13,824 bases of DNA, from assembly GCA_002508545.1 (NCBI GenBank), contig DAVH01000049.1:24183-38006 (forward strand), written 5' to 3'. The notes under the pieces are model-generated. The model saw nothing but the letters and a program-made list of their open reading frames with translations, had not been told where the DNA came from and did not search any database. A program made the translations under genes and the position numbers. Source of the DNA: Methanomassiliicoccus sp. UBA6 (GTDB lineage Archaea; Thermoplasmatota; Thermoplasmata; Methanomassiliicoccales; Methanomassiliicoccaceae). Of this stretch, positions 1 to 6,855 are shown piece after piece (position 1 is the stretch's first letter; each line of letters opens with the position of its first letter).

Positions 1-435
1 GCCAGCGGGGGTCAGGCCCTTGGGACATCGTCCCCCGCCCAGGCCCGCGTACCGGTGGTTCCAGTGCGAGAGGGCGAACCCCTTACGCAGATAGGTCGGC
101 ACCATTATTGGGACTCCGTCGCCCCCGACGTTGCCCTCTTTCCCCAGGTCCATCAGATGACCGAGCATCTGCCTGCCGAACCCTCGGCCACGGAGGTCGG
201 GGCGCACGATAAGGAACCCGGCGAAGCTCATGCCCCCAGGATAGCGGATGAGCGAGCCGGTCGCCGCCGCCTCCCCGTCCACCTCACCCAGGAAGAAGCC
301 TTGAGGGTCGGCTCGGAAGAACGGCTCGGCATCGTTGATGCCAGGGTTCCAACCCTCCCTAGCGGCCCAGTCGAGCGCGAGGTCCACCTCGCTCCTCTCC
401 ATATTCCTGATGGCCATTCTCCCCGGGACGATCAT
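1..435 (-). CDS. GNAT family N-acetyltransferase (partial, 3' end outside window)
   Basis: The minus strand is open from an ATG at 435 to the window edge (145 codons), so the C-terminus is missing. The translation begins MIVPGRMAIRNMERSEVDLA and fits the start of a GNAT fold, where an early 'R-x-M-x-x-x-E-v' strand leads into a helix. The decisive piece is the acetyl-CoA pyrophosphate-binding motif A near residues 83-98, RPDLRGRGFGRQMLGH, which matches the family pattern R/Q-x-x-G-x-G/A. Before it, a conserved-looking FFLGEVDGE strand is followed by a 'GMSFAGFLIV' strand. Family members move an acetyl group from acetyl-CoA to an amine; the substrate cannot be told. ATG at 435 was chosen over the internal ATG at 417 because a TATA-like box lies about 48 bp upstream; no clear Shine-Dalgarno is seen. 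Family confidence is high, function unknown. Confidence 0.8.
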   Translation of the reverse strand, partial: MIVPGRMAIRNMERSEVDLALDWAAREGWNPGINDAEPFFRADPQGFFLGEVDGEAAATGSLIRYPGGMSFAGFLIVRPDLRGRGFGRQMLGHLMDLGKEGNVGGDGVPIMVPTYLRKGFALSHWNHRYAGLGGGRCPKGLTPAG

Positions 436-478
436 CGATCCGTCGCATCACATCTACTTAAAATAATTATTACATCAT

Positions 479-487
479 AATTTATAA
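479..487 (-). promoter_or_regulatory. TATA-like promoter for the GNAT gene
   Basis: On the minus strand the sequence TTATAAATT, preceded by purine-rich GGA, lies about 48 bp upstream of the acetyltransferase ATG. Archaeal transcription starts about 25 bp downstream of the TATA centre, giving a short 5' UTR of about 20 nt. Inferred from sequence and spacing only. Confidence 0.45.
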
Positions 488-631
488 TCCAAGTTCCTAG
501 AATTTATGAAACTGGTCGTTTGAATAGACCGACGTCAAGAAAGCGACCAAGAAGGGCGGTAAGGCCGCTTGCATGGGAGGACAGGACCAGTTGTCTATCT
601 GGATCGTGAGCTGGATGACTCCATCACCCGG

Positions 632-650
632 TGTTATAAAAAAAGAGAAG
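632..650 (-). terminator. T-rich terminator downstream of the beta-helix gene
   Basis: Read on the minus strand, CTTCTC is followed by seven consecutive T residues (638-644) and ATAAC, about 48 nt beyond the stop of the surface-protein gene. Archaeal RNA polymerase commonly terminates in such T-tracts without needing a hairpin. No strong stem is seen beside it. Confidence 0.5.
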
Positions 651-691
651 AGGAGGCCGTAATGCCTCGTTGATTTCCGCTGCTCGCTAGC

Positions 692-3673
692 TCACTTCTT
701 CTCGTCCTTCTTCCGGTAGAAGAGGAAGCCGATAATGAGTATGGCTGCGATCACGACGCCGACAAGGCCGACGATCAACAGCATGCTGCCGTCATCGCTC
801 CTGGATGCGCTCTTGGTCATGCTCAACGCCGCCAGGTCAGTGGTCTGACCGGCGACAGCGTTCACCGTCTGGCTCAGCATCACGAAGCCGTCCTTGGTGA
901 CGTTCAGCGTGTAGCTTCCGGTCGGTACGCCGACGAACTCGAAGTAGCCGTTCACATCGGTCGTGGTGCTCATCCCGTTGCTCAGCGTGACCGTGGCGTT
1001 GGCGACCGCGTTCCCGTCCGCGTCCTTGACCGTGCCGGAGACGGTGCCCTCGTTCTTCAGCGTGGTGAACGATGCCTCGGCGGTCATGTTGTTGCCGGCG
1101 AGGTCCTCACCGCTGACAGTTACGGAATACTCGGTGTCGTAGGCGAGGTCGGAAGACGGAGTGAACGTAGCGATATTACCGTTCCACGAGATGGTTCCGG
1201 TCACGCCATTCACGACGATGCTCACCGAGCTCTCGTTCATCGCCTCGGAAAAGGTCACGGTGATAACGGTGCCTATGGCGACATCATCGCCGCTGGGCGA
1301 GATGGTCGCCGTCGGCGCGACGTTGTCGAAGACCTCGAACTCGACCGAGGTCGAGTTCCAGTTGCCGGCGAAGTCGCGCACCTTTACTGTCACGACATGC
1401 TGTCCGTTGGCGAGCGAGAGGAGGCGAGAGGTGTTCTGCCCGACATCCACGAACTCGCCGCCGTCGACGCTGATCCAGTACTTGCCGATGGTCGAGGCCG
1501 AGGACGCGGTCCATGCAACCTGAACGACGGCCGTTCCGACGGTCGAGTCATTCGCTGGCTCGGTGATGGTGATCGATGGCAGCTCGGTCTCGATGTTGAA
1601 GACCTTGCTAGCGATGCGATAGTTGCCGGCGTGGTCGTAGACGCGGACGGACACATTGTGCTGCCCTTCGGCGAGCGCCGTGAGCTCGTAGTACTGGTTC
1701 GTCACCTCTATCCATGCTCCGCCATCCAGGGAGACGGACATGTTGGCGATACGGCTGCCCTCGTCCGACGCGGTCCAGGTGACGTTTATCGCAGTGGTGT
1801 TGTACCACGCGCCGACCTGGGGGTTAGTGATGTTAACCTCAGGTGGGGTGGTGTCCTCGATATAGTATGGCCTCTCATCGGCCATGCTGCCGCCGTCGAT
1901 GAGGTAGCGCTCGGTCGATCGCCAGTCGACCCAGAAGTTGCCACGTGTGGTGGAGTTCCAGGCGTTGGTGCCGTCGTCGTAAGCCTGGATGTGGCTCGAG
2001 TTGTACTCAGGCATAGCTCCGTTGTTATTAATGAGCGCATTATCGTAGATCAGGATAGAGCTACTGCCTGTAACGTAGATGCCGTAGTCAGCAGAACCGA
2101 CGATCGTGTTGCCGACGAGAGTGTTATTGCTCGATGTTTGCAGATAGATGCCGTAGGCGGTCGAGCCGACCATCGAGTTGTCGATGACGGCGCTATTGTT
2201 CGAGCTATCCAGATAGATGCCATTGGCATTGCCGTTGCATGTGTTGTTCGAGACGATGACGTAGCTCGACCCGTACAGATCGATCCCATCATCATCGTTG
2301 CCGTTGCATGTGTTGTTCGAAACGATGACGTAGCTAGACTCCTCTAGATTGATTCCTTCATCATTACCAACACAGGTGTTGTTCGAGACGATGACGTAGC
2401 TCGAGCTCCCCACGAACACCCCCTCCCACGGCGCGTTGATGAACACGTTGTCGTCGATGATGCAGTGGTTCGACAAGAACATGCAGACCGAGTTGGTGGC
2501 GTTATCGATCACATTGTTCTCGATGACGATATATGAGGATATGCCGATGATCACACCGCCGTAGTTCAACGATAGTCCGCTGACAATGGCGTCGGTCACA
2601 TTGAGCAGGATGATCTCGCCGATACCGGAAGAGGGAACGGAGGCGCCACCCAGGTCTGTGTTCTTCAGGAAGTAGACCGGCAGGCCGTTGACGGTGTTGG
2701 TCGAGGTTATCTTCGTCACATCGACATACTCTTGAACATCCAGGGGGTCTGCCCAGAGAGAGAACGAGCAGTTGATGAGGGTGTTGCCGTCCATGAACCC
2801 GGCGCTATTATCCAGGTAGATCCCTGTTACGCTCATGTCCACGCAGGTGTTGTTCGACACGGTGCAGCGGTCCGATAAGAACACCCAGATGCCGTAAGTA
2901 CCGCCGATGCAGGTGTTGTTCGACACGAGGCTGTCGTTCGATCCGTCCAGACAGATGGCTCCATCGGCGCAGTCACGGAAGGTGTTGTTAATGATGATGC
3001 TATCGCCCGAGCATTCTATGTAAATGCCGTAGTAATCGTTACTGCCAGTGTTATTCGAGAATTCGCTGTTTTCAGAGTAGGATAGCCAGATCCCGATGTA
3101 ACTGTCGTTACAGCGGTTGTTGGTCAGGGTGTTGTTGCTCGAGGAATCCAGATAGATGCCGAAAAGGTTGCCGTTGCAGGTGTTGTTCGATATCGTGTTG
3201 TTGCTCGAGGAATCCAGATAGATGCCGTTCCAGTTGCCGTAGCAAGTGTTGTCCGATATCGTGTTGTTGCTCGATGTATCATACAGACAGATGCCCATTT
3301 GACCGGACATACCTTGGATCGTATTGCCCATGATGGTAACATTGCTCGATCTAGAAAGGTCAATACCGTAGTTCGAGTTAGTGATGGTACAGTTCTTTAT
3401 GGTCACGAACAGGCTGGTTCCAGATATCGATATCGCCGTGCCGCTCCCTGCGTCGAAGGTCAGGTCAGCGATCATGTAGGGATTCTCGGCCGAGCCGTCA
3501 CCGGCCCACTCTTTTAAGGAGGCTTGGCTGGCGAGGTCCGCATCGCCGTTTATTACGATGGGTTCTGACGAGGTGAGCGAGGCGCTCGCCATCGGCGATG
3601 CCAGAACCATCAGCTCGGTCATTAGCAAGGCAGCTACTATGATGGCAGACAACATCTTTCGTCCGATGATCAT
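692..3673 (-). CDS. Secreted NosD-like beta-helix surface protein with Ig-like, Big_5 and CarboxypepD_reg domains and C-terminal anchor
   Basis: The product has 993 residues. Order of parts: a signal peptide (1 to about 32; basic n-region MIIGRK, hydrophobic core, A-S-A near 30); a right-handed parallel beta-helix of NosD type (about 80-300 and 350-555) built of ~22-residue coils such as NNTISNNTCNGNLFGIYLDS; two Ig-like modules (about 610-695 and 699-783) with 'W(I)SVDGGxFVDV' cores; a Big_5-like module (about 786-872); a carboxypeptidase-regulatory-like module (877-955); and a C-terminal membrane helix (about 964-985) ending in RKKDEKK. N-x-S/T sequons are very frequent, as expected for a glycosylated archaeal surface protein. 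It probably projects from the envelope as an adhesin or glycan-binding/lyase-like protein; no catalytic residues can be assigned. The purine block AGAAGGG abuts ATG 3673 directly; the later ATG at 3655 would lose the basic n-region, so 3673 is kept. Confidence 0.85.
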   Translation of the reverse strand: MIIGRKMLSAIIVAALLMTELMVLASPMASASLTSSEPIVINGDADLASQASLKEWAGDGSAENPYMIADLTFDAGSGTAISISGTSLFVTIKNCTITNSNYGIDLSRSSNVTIMGNTIQGMSGQMGICLYDTSSNNTISDNTCYGNWNGIYLDSSSNNTISNNTCNGNLFGIYLDSSSNNTLTNNRCNDSYIGIWLSYSENSEFSNNTGSNDYYGIYIECSGDSIIINNTFRDCADGAICLDGSNDSLVSNNTCIGGTYGIWVFLSDRCTVSNNTCVDMSVTGIYLDNSAGFMDGNTLINCSFSLWADPLDVQEYVDVTKITSTNTVNGLPVYFLKNTDLGGASVPSSGIGEIILLNVTDAIVSGLSLNYGGVIIGISSYIVIENNVIDNATNSVCMFLSNHCIIDDNVFINAPWEGVFVGSSSYVIVSNNTCVGNDEGINLEESSYVIVSNNTCNGNDDDGIDLYGSSYVIVSNNTCNGNANGIYLDSSNNSAVIDNSMVGSTAYGIYLQTSSNNTLVGNTIVGSADYGIYVTGSSSILIYDNALINNNGAMPEYNSSHIQAYDDGTNAWNSTTRGNFWVDWRSTERYLIDGGSMADERPYYIEDTTPPEVNITNPQVGAWYNTTAINVTWTASDEGSRIANMSVSLDGGAWIEVTNQYYELTALAEGQHNVSVRVYDHAGNYRIASKVFNIETELPSITITEPANDSTVGTAVVQVAWTASSASTIGKYWISVDGGEFVDVGQNTSRLLSLANGQHVVTVKVRDFAGNWNSTSVEFEVFDNVAPTATISPSGDDVAIGTVITVTFSEAMNESSVSIVVNGVTGTISWNGNIATFTPSSDLAYDTEYSVTVSGEDLAGNNMTAEASFTTLKNEGTVSGTVKDADGNAVANATVTLSNGMSTTTDVNGYFEFVGVPTGSYTLNVTKDGFVMLSQTVNAVAGQTTDLAALSMTKSASRSDDGSMLLIVGLVGVVIAAILIIGFLFYRKKDEKK
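2238..2405 (-). repeat. Tandem beta-helix coil repeats within the surface-protein gene (set 1)
   Basis: Three copies of a 22-23 codon coil recur with starts near 2241, 2310 and 2376. Each copy shares almost the same DNA, reading on the plus strand as gtgttgttcga, then (g/a)acgatgacgtagct. They encode SSYVIVSNNTC followed by VGN or NGN. The spacing of 66-69 bp matches one turn of the protein helix. Confidence 0.75.
3129..3293 (-). repeat. Tandem 66-bp beta-helix coil repeats within the surface-protein gene (set 2)
   Basis: Copies begin at 3129, 3195 and 3261, exactly 66 bp apart (22 codons). The first two share 33 identical bases starting gtgttgttgctcgagg; the third diverges after gtgttgttgctcga. 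They encode residues about 132-197 with the pattern D-x-S-S-N-N-T-(I/L)-(S/T)-(N/D)-N. Identity extends through synonymous positions, which suggests recent duplication or gene conversion. Confidence 0.8.
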
Positions 3674-3752
3674 CCCTTCTGTCGTAGTACAGGCGCCGAA
3701 GGTTCCTGCAACCCAGTGACGACAGTCCTACTGGTCGCATCACTTTTCAAAT

Positions 3753-3765
3753 GATATTTAATATC
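3753..3765 (-). promoter_or_regulatory. AT-rich promoter element of the surface-protein gene
   Basis: GATATTTAATATC is an odd-length palindrome about 80-90 bp upstream of the surface-protein ATG. Its minus-strand reading ATATTAAAT can serve as a TATA box, which would place the transcript start near 3733 and leave a leader of about 60 nt. The symmetry also makes it a possible operator. This is inference from base composition and position. Confidence 0.35.
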
Positions 3766-3861
3766 ACACAATCTAATATTATTACATGATAATAGGCCGC
3801 TATCGAGGAGCATGAGAGCGCCCATAAACAACTTTTATCTCATCTGGCGTTAGAACTGCCC

Positions 3862-3921
3862 ATGGAACGTTATCATGTTATCTATAAGGCTTCGGACAAA
3901 GGAGAGCCAAACCGATTTTGA
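3862..3921 (+). pseudogene. 19-codon open fragment, possible N-terminal remnant of a glycosyltransferase
   Basis: An ATG at 3862 opens MERYHVIYKASDKGEPNRF and stops at TGA 3919-3921. A TATA-like CTTTTATC lies about 26 bp upstream (centre about 3835), the spacing expected for a leaderless archaeal transcript. The string YHVIYKASDKG resembles the first beta strand of some GT-A type glycosyltransferases, but this is recognition from memory on very few residues. Downstream sequence in the same frame runs into the antisense of leuB and does not look coding. It may be a decayed 5' end left by deletion, a tiny peptide gene, or chance. Confidence 0.25.
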
Positions 3922-3924
3922 GAG

Positions 3925-3942
3925 AAAAACGACGGGACGTCG
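3925..3942 (-). terminator. Hairpin-plus-T terminator of the leu operon
   Basis: On the minus strand CGACG-TCC-CGTCG forms a perfect 5-bp stem with a 3-nt loop, followed at once by TTTTT and CTCTC. It lies about 53 nt past the leuB stop. This layout looks like a bacterial intrinsic terminator; in archaea the T-run alone may be what counts. Confidence 0.65.
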
Positions 3943-3959
3943 AGAACTAAGAACGCGCT

Positions 3960-3979
3960 CTGGGGCCGACCGACCCCAG
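3960..3979 (-). terminator. Perfect 6-bp hairpin just past leuB
   Basis: CTGGGG and CCCCAG flank an 8-nt loop, 16 nt beyond the leuB stop codon. No T-run follows immediately, so it may act as a 3'-end stabiliser or as part of a two-step terminator together with the hairpin at 3925-3942. Confidence 0.4.
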
Positions 3980-3994
3980 GGCGAGAAAAGAGGT

Positions 3995-5110
3995 TTATCC
4001 CGACTGGCGGACCAGCTCGGCGATGGCGTCCCCGGCCTGGGTAGTGTTCAGCGTGCCGCCCATGTCCGCGGTGACCTTCTTCTGCTTCATGGCCATCTTC
4101 ACCGCCCACTCGATCATGTTGCCGAGGTCCGGCCGGCCCAGGGTGTCGATCATGATCTTGCCGGCGAGGATGGCAGCGATGGGGTTCGCCTTGCCCTGCC
4201 CAGCGATGTCCGGAGCGGAGCCGTGCACCGGTTCGAACATGGAGACCCCACCGGGGCAGATGTTGCCCGAAGCGGCGACCCCCAGGCCGCCCATGATCTC
4301 CGCCCCGAGGTCCGTCAGGATGTCGCCGAACATGTTGGGGCAGGCGACCACCCCGAAGCGCTCCGGTGCCCGCACTAAAGCCATGGCCATGGCGTCGACG
4401 TACATGTACTCCACCGGGATGCCATGCTGCTTGGACTTGGCGTCGAACACCTCGCGCCACAGGCCGTAGAGGGAGGTGCACACGTTGGCCTTGTCCACCG
4501 CCGTCACCTTTGGCTTGTTCAGTCTCTTGGCGGTCTCGAAGCAGTAGTCGGCGAACCTCTCGATCCCCCGGCGGGACATCATGCCGATCTCGAAGGCGAA
4601 CTCCTCGTCCGAGCTGACGTTCGAGCTCAGCTCAAGGTCCACGGAGTAGAGCTCGCGCTTCAGGCTCATGGCGGCCCGGGCCTGCTTGCCCTTCAGCATT
4701 CCGCCGGCGCCCATGTAGAGGTCCTCGGTGTTCTCCCTGAGGAACAGGATGTCGAAGTTCTTCTCCCCCTTGAGCGGAGTGTACGGATGCCACGCCTTGG
4801 ACGGCCGCATGTTCACGTACTGGTCGAAGGTCGTCCGCATCTTGATCAGTATGCCCTTCTCCAGCACTCCCGGCGCCACCCGGGGGTCGCCGATCGCCCC
4901 GAAGTACACCGCCTGGCGCTGGCGCATGAAGGCGATGTCCTCGTCGGTCAGCAGCTCTCCGGTGCTCAAATAACGATCGGAGCCGATGTCCATGTAGTCC
5001 AGCTGCAGCGACACGCCCTCGACATCGGCCGCCGCCTGCAGGACCTTCACGCCCTCCGCTATCACTTCCTTGCCTATGCCGTCACCAGGGGCCACGGCTA
5101 TCTTGAGCAT
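3995..5110 (-). CDS. leuB: 3-isopropylmalate dehydrogenase (isocitrate/isopropylmalate dehydrogenase family)
   Basis: The 371-residue product is an NAD-dependent beta-decarboxylating dehydrogenase that would oxidise 3-isopropylmalate to 2-oxoisocaproate in leucine synthesis. Visible family marks are APGDGIGKEV at the N-terminus, FDQYVNMRPSKAW with the substrate-binding Arg (about 92-107), LRENTEDLYMGAGG (124-137) with the catalytic-type Tyr132, VDKANV with Lys207, YVDAMAM with Asp239, NMFGDILTD (259-267) and the nucleotide-binding EPVHGSAPDIAGQGKANP (293-310). The GDPRVAPGVLEKGILIKMR segment resembles the actinobacterial/tartrate-dehydrogenase-like branch more than the classic bacterial LeuB. 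ATG 5110 is preferred over an open extension to 5194: GGAGG lies 7 nt before it and homology begins there. It overlaps leuD by 13 nt. Homoisocitrate dehydrogenase (AksF) of coenzyme B synthesis is the main alternative. Confidence 0.88.
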   Translation of the reverse strand: MLKIAVAPGDGIGKEVIAEGVKVLQAAADVEGVSLQLDYMDIGSDRYLSTGELLTDEDIAFMRQRQAVYFGAIGDPRVAPGVLEKGILIKMRTTFDQYVNMRPSKAWHPYTPLKGEKNFDILFLRENTEDLYMGAGGMLKGKQARAAMSLKRELYSVDLELSSNVSSDEEFAFEIGMMSRRGIERFADYCFETAKRLNKPKVTAVDKANVCTSLYGLWREVFDAKSKQHGIPVEYMYVDAMAMALVRAPERFGVVACPNMFGDILTDLGAEIMGGLGVAASGNICPGGVSMFEPVHGSAPDIAGQGKANPIAAILAGKIMIDTLGRPDLGNMIEWAVKMAMKQKKVTADMGGTLNTTQAGDAIAELVRQSG

Positions 5111-5592
5111 CGCTTGGCCTCCTTGATCCGGGCCATCAGGCCGCCGGAGCGGATGAGGTCCTTGACGTACTGCGGGTACTCGGGGAAGGTCCACTCCTTC
5201 CCGGTGGTCTCGTTGCGCACCCTCCCGGCGTCGACGTCGACCGCGAGCACGTCGCCCTCATTGGCCTCGACCTTGCACTCTACAAGCACCAGACCGATGT
5301 TGATCGAGTTGCGGTAGAAGATGCGGGCGAAGCTTTCTGCTATCACTACGTCCACCCCGGCCTGACGGATGGAGCGGGGAGCGTGCTCCCTCGAGGAGCC
5401 GCAGCCGAAGTTCTTACCGGCGACGATTATGTCACCCTTCTTCACGTTCTTGGTCATGTCCGGGCGGACCCTCTCGAAGAGGAAGTCCCCCAGGCGATTG
5501 TTGTTCTCACTGATCAGCCGGTCGGCCGGTATGATCTGATCGGTGTCGACGTGATCGCCGAAACGCCATGCCTTTCCCTTGAACTGTTCCAT
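5098..5592 (-). CDS. leuD: 3-isopropylmalate dehydratase small subunit
   Basis: This 164-residue protein is the swivel-domain subunit of isopropylmalate isomerase, which pairs with LeuC to convert 2- to 3-isopropylmalate. Marks are GDHVDTDQIIPADRL (13-27), GKNFGCGSSREHAP (59-72) and SFARIFYRNSINIGL (87-101), and the length is usual for archaeal LeuD. In methanogen paralogues the loop after IIPA sets substrate choice; as I recall it reads YLRT in homoaconitase, whose Arg binds the longer acid. Here the aligned residues read RLIS, with no Arg at that place, which argues against homoaconitase (AksE) but is not the classic isomerase loop either. GAGGTG sits 5 nt before ATG 5592, 9 nt after the leuC stop; the 3' end overlaps leuB by 13 nt. 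Confidence 0.88.
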   Translation of the reverse strand: MEQFKGKAWRFGDHVDTDQIIPADRLISENNNRLGDFLFERVRPDMTKNVKKGDIIVAGKNFGCGSSREHAPRSIRQAGVDVVIAESFARIFYRNSINIGLVLVECKVEANEGDVLAVDVDAGRVRNETTGKEWTFPEYPQYVKDLIRSGGLMARIKEAKRCSR

Positions 5593-5601
5593 GATAACAC
5601 C

Positions 5602-6855
5602 TCACTCCGGCGCGACGATGCGCCCGGCGATCGCGCTCGCCGCCACTACCGCCGGCCCAGCGAGATACACGTACGAATCCTTGTGCCCCATGCGGCCGAT
5701 GAAGTTACGGTTGGTAGAGGAAACGCACCTCTCGCCCTTGGCCAGCACACCCATGTGGCCGCCGAGACAGGCAGCGCAGGTCGGGCCGGAGACGAACGCC
5801 CCGGCCTTCACGAACTCGGCGAGGAGGCCCTCGCTCATGGCCTGCTCGTAGACCTGGGTGGACGCCGGCACCACGATCATGCGGACGTCCTTGTGCACCT
5901 TCTTGCCTCGCAGCACCTGGGCGGCGACGCGCAGGTCCTCGATGCGGCCGTTGGTGCACGAGCCCAGGAACGCCTGGTCGATGGTGACGTCCACCTCGCT
6001 CGCTACCTTGCCGTTGCTCGGCAGGTGCGGCAGGGCGACCATGTAGTCGATGTCCCCCAGGTCGTACTCCAGCTCCCTCCAGTAATGAGCTTCGGGGTCC
6101 GCCGAGACCGGCGTGTACAGGCCGCGTGCCCTTCCTTTGAGGTACTCCTCGGTCCTCGCATCGCAGGGGAAGATGCCGGCCTTGCCCCCGGCTTCGATGG
6201 CCATGTTGCTAACGGTCAGCCGATCGGACACCGGCACCGACGCCACGCCGGGGCCGGAGAACTCGAACGCCTTGTAGTTGGCGCCGTCCACCCCGATGTC
6301 GGTGATGATCTTGATGATGAGGTCCTTCCCGGAAACCATCTTCTTGAACTTGCCGTTCAGCTTGACATTGATGGCCTCGGGCACCTTGAACCACAGCCGG
6401 CCCTCGGCGAAGCACGCCGCGGCCTCGGTGCTCCCGATGCCAGTAGAGAACGCGTTCACGCCCCCGTAGGTGCAGGTGTGCGAGTCCGCCCCGACGATCA
6501 GGCGGCCGGGGGCGGCGAAGCCCTCGTCGACCATGACTTGATGGCACACTCCGCCGCGCCCGACCTCGAAGTAGTGGGGCAGCGAGTACTTCTGCACGAA
6601 CCGGCGCATCTCCGCGGCCTGCTCGGCCGAGGCGACATCCTTGTTGGGAACGAAGTGATCGGGGATGAGGACGATCTTGTCCTTTACCGGAGCGCACTCC
6701 AGCGCCTCGAACTCCTGGAAAGCCAGCGGCGCGGTGACGTCGTTGGCCATGACGTAATCGATCTCCGCTTCAACGATCTGCCCCGCGCGGGCGTCCGTCC
6801 CGGAGTGGGAGGACATGATCTTCTCTGAGATGGTCTTCTCACCTGTCATCGTCAT
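5602..6855 (-). CDS. leuC: 3-isopropylmalate dehydratase large subunit
   Basis: The 417-residue product is an aconitase-superfamily large subunit carrying a 4Fe-4S cluster. Visible motifs are TISEKI near the N-terminus, GADSHTCTYGGVNAFSTGIG (122-141), GSCTNGR with cluster Cys300, and GPTCAACLGGHMG with Cys360 and Cys363, followed by SSTNRNFIGRMGHKDSYVYL (379-398). All three cluster ligands are present. The length of about 417 fits the archaeal LeuC/HacA type rather than the longer bacterial LeuC. The first ATG (6855) overlaps the leuA stop as ATGA, but GGAG lies only 2 nt before it; the ATG two codons later (6849) has an 8-nt spacing and may be the true start. Homoaconitase large subunit (AksD) is the alternative. 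Confidence 0.88.
   Translation of the reverse strand: MTMTGEKTISEKIMSSHSGTDARAGQIVEAEIDYVMANDVTAPLAFQEFEALECAPVKDKIVLIPDHFVPNKDVASAEQAAEMRRFVQKYSLPHYFEVGRGGVCHQVMVDEGFAAPGRLIVGADSHTCTYGGVNAFSTGIGSTEAAACFAEGRLWFKVPEAINVKLNGKFKKMVSGKDLIIKIITDIGVDGANYKAFEFSGPGVASVPVSDRLTVSNMAIEAGGKAGIFPCDARTEEYLKGRARGLYTPVSADPEAHYWRELEYDLGDIDYMVALPHLPSNGKVASEVDVTIDQAFLGSCTNGRIEDLRVAAQVLRGKKVHKDVRMIVVPASTQVYEQAMSEGLLAEFVKAGAFVSGPTCAACLGGHMGVLAKGERCVSSTNRNFIGRMGHKDSYVYLAGPAVVAASAIAGRIVAPE

Larger units (their letters stand above)
3674..3994. other. Intergenic stretch between surface-protein gene and leuB
   Basis: This 321-bp gap separates two minus-strand genes. From the surface-protein side it holds an AT-rich promoter block (3748-3790), a plus-strand 19-codon open fragment with its own TATA-like box (3831-3921), a hairpin-T terminator (3925-3942) and an upstream hairpin (3960-3979) serving the leu operon. 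I see no complete protein or RNA gene in it. Confidence 0.6.

Noticed and set aside
55..480. Plus-strand ORF of 141 codons over the left edge
   Set aside because: It is antisense to the acetyltransferase, has no family features and no start signals.
571..663. Plus-strand 30-codon ORF starting MGGQDQLSIWIVSW
   Set aside because: No ribosome site or promoter, unlike any known protein, and it runs through the T-tract terminator of the surface-protein gene.
3120..3300. Repeats of about 33 bp at regular 66-bp spacing, looking like a CRISPR array
   Set aside because: They lie in frame inside a clear beta-helix protein; the 'spacers' are also similar to one another and encode the rest of each coil.
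5111..5194. 28-residue N-terminal extension of LeuB
   Set aside because: It is out-of-frame leuD sequence; homology and a GGAGG site place the start at 5110.
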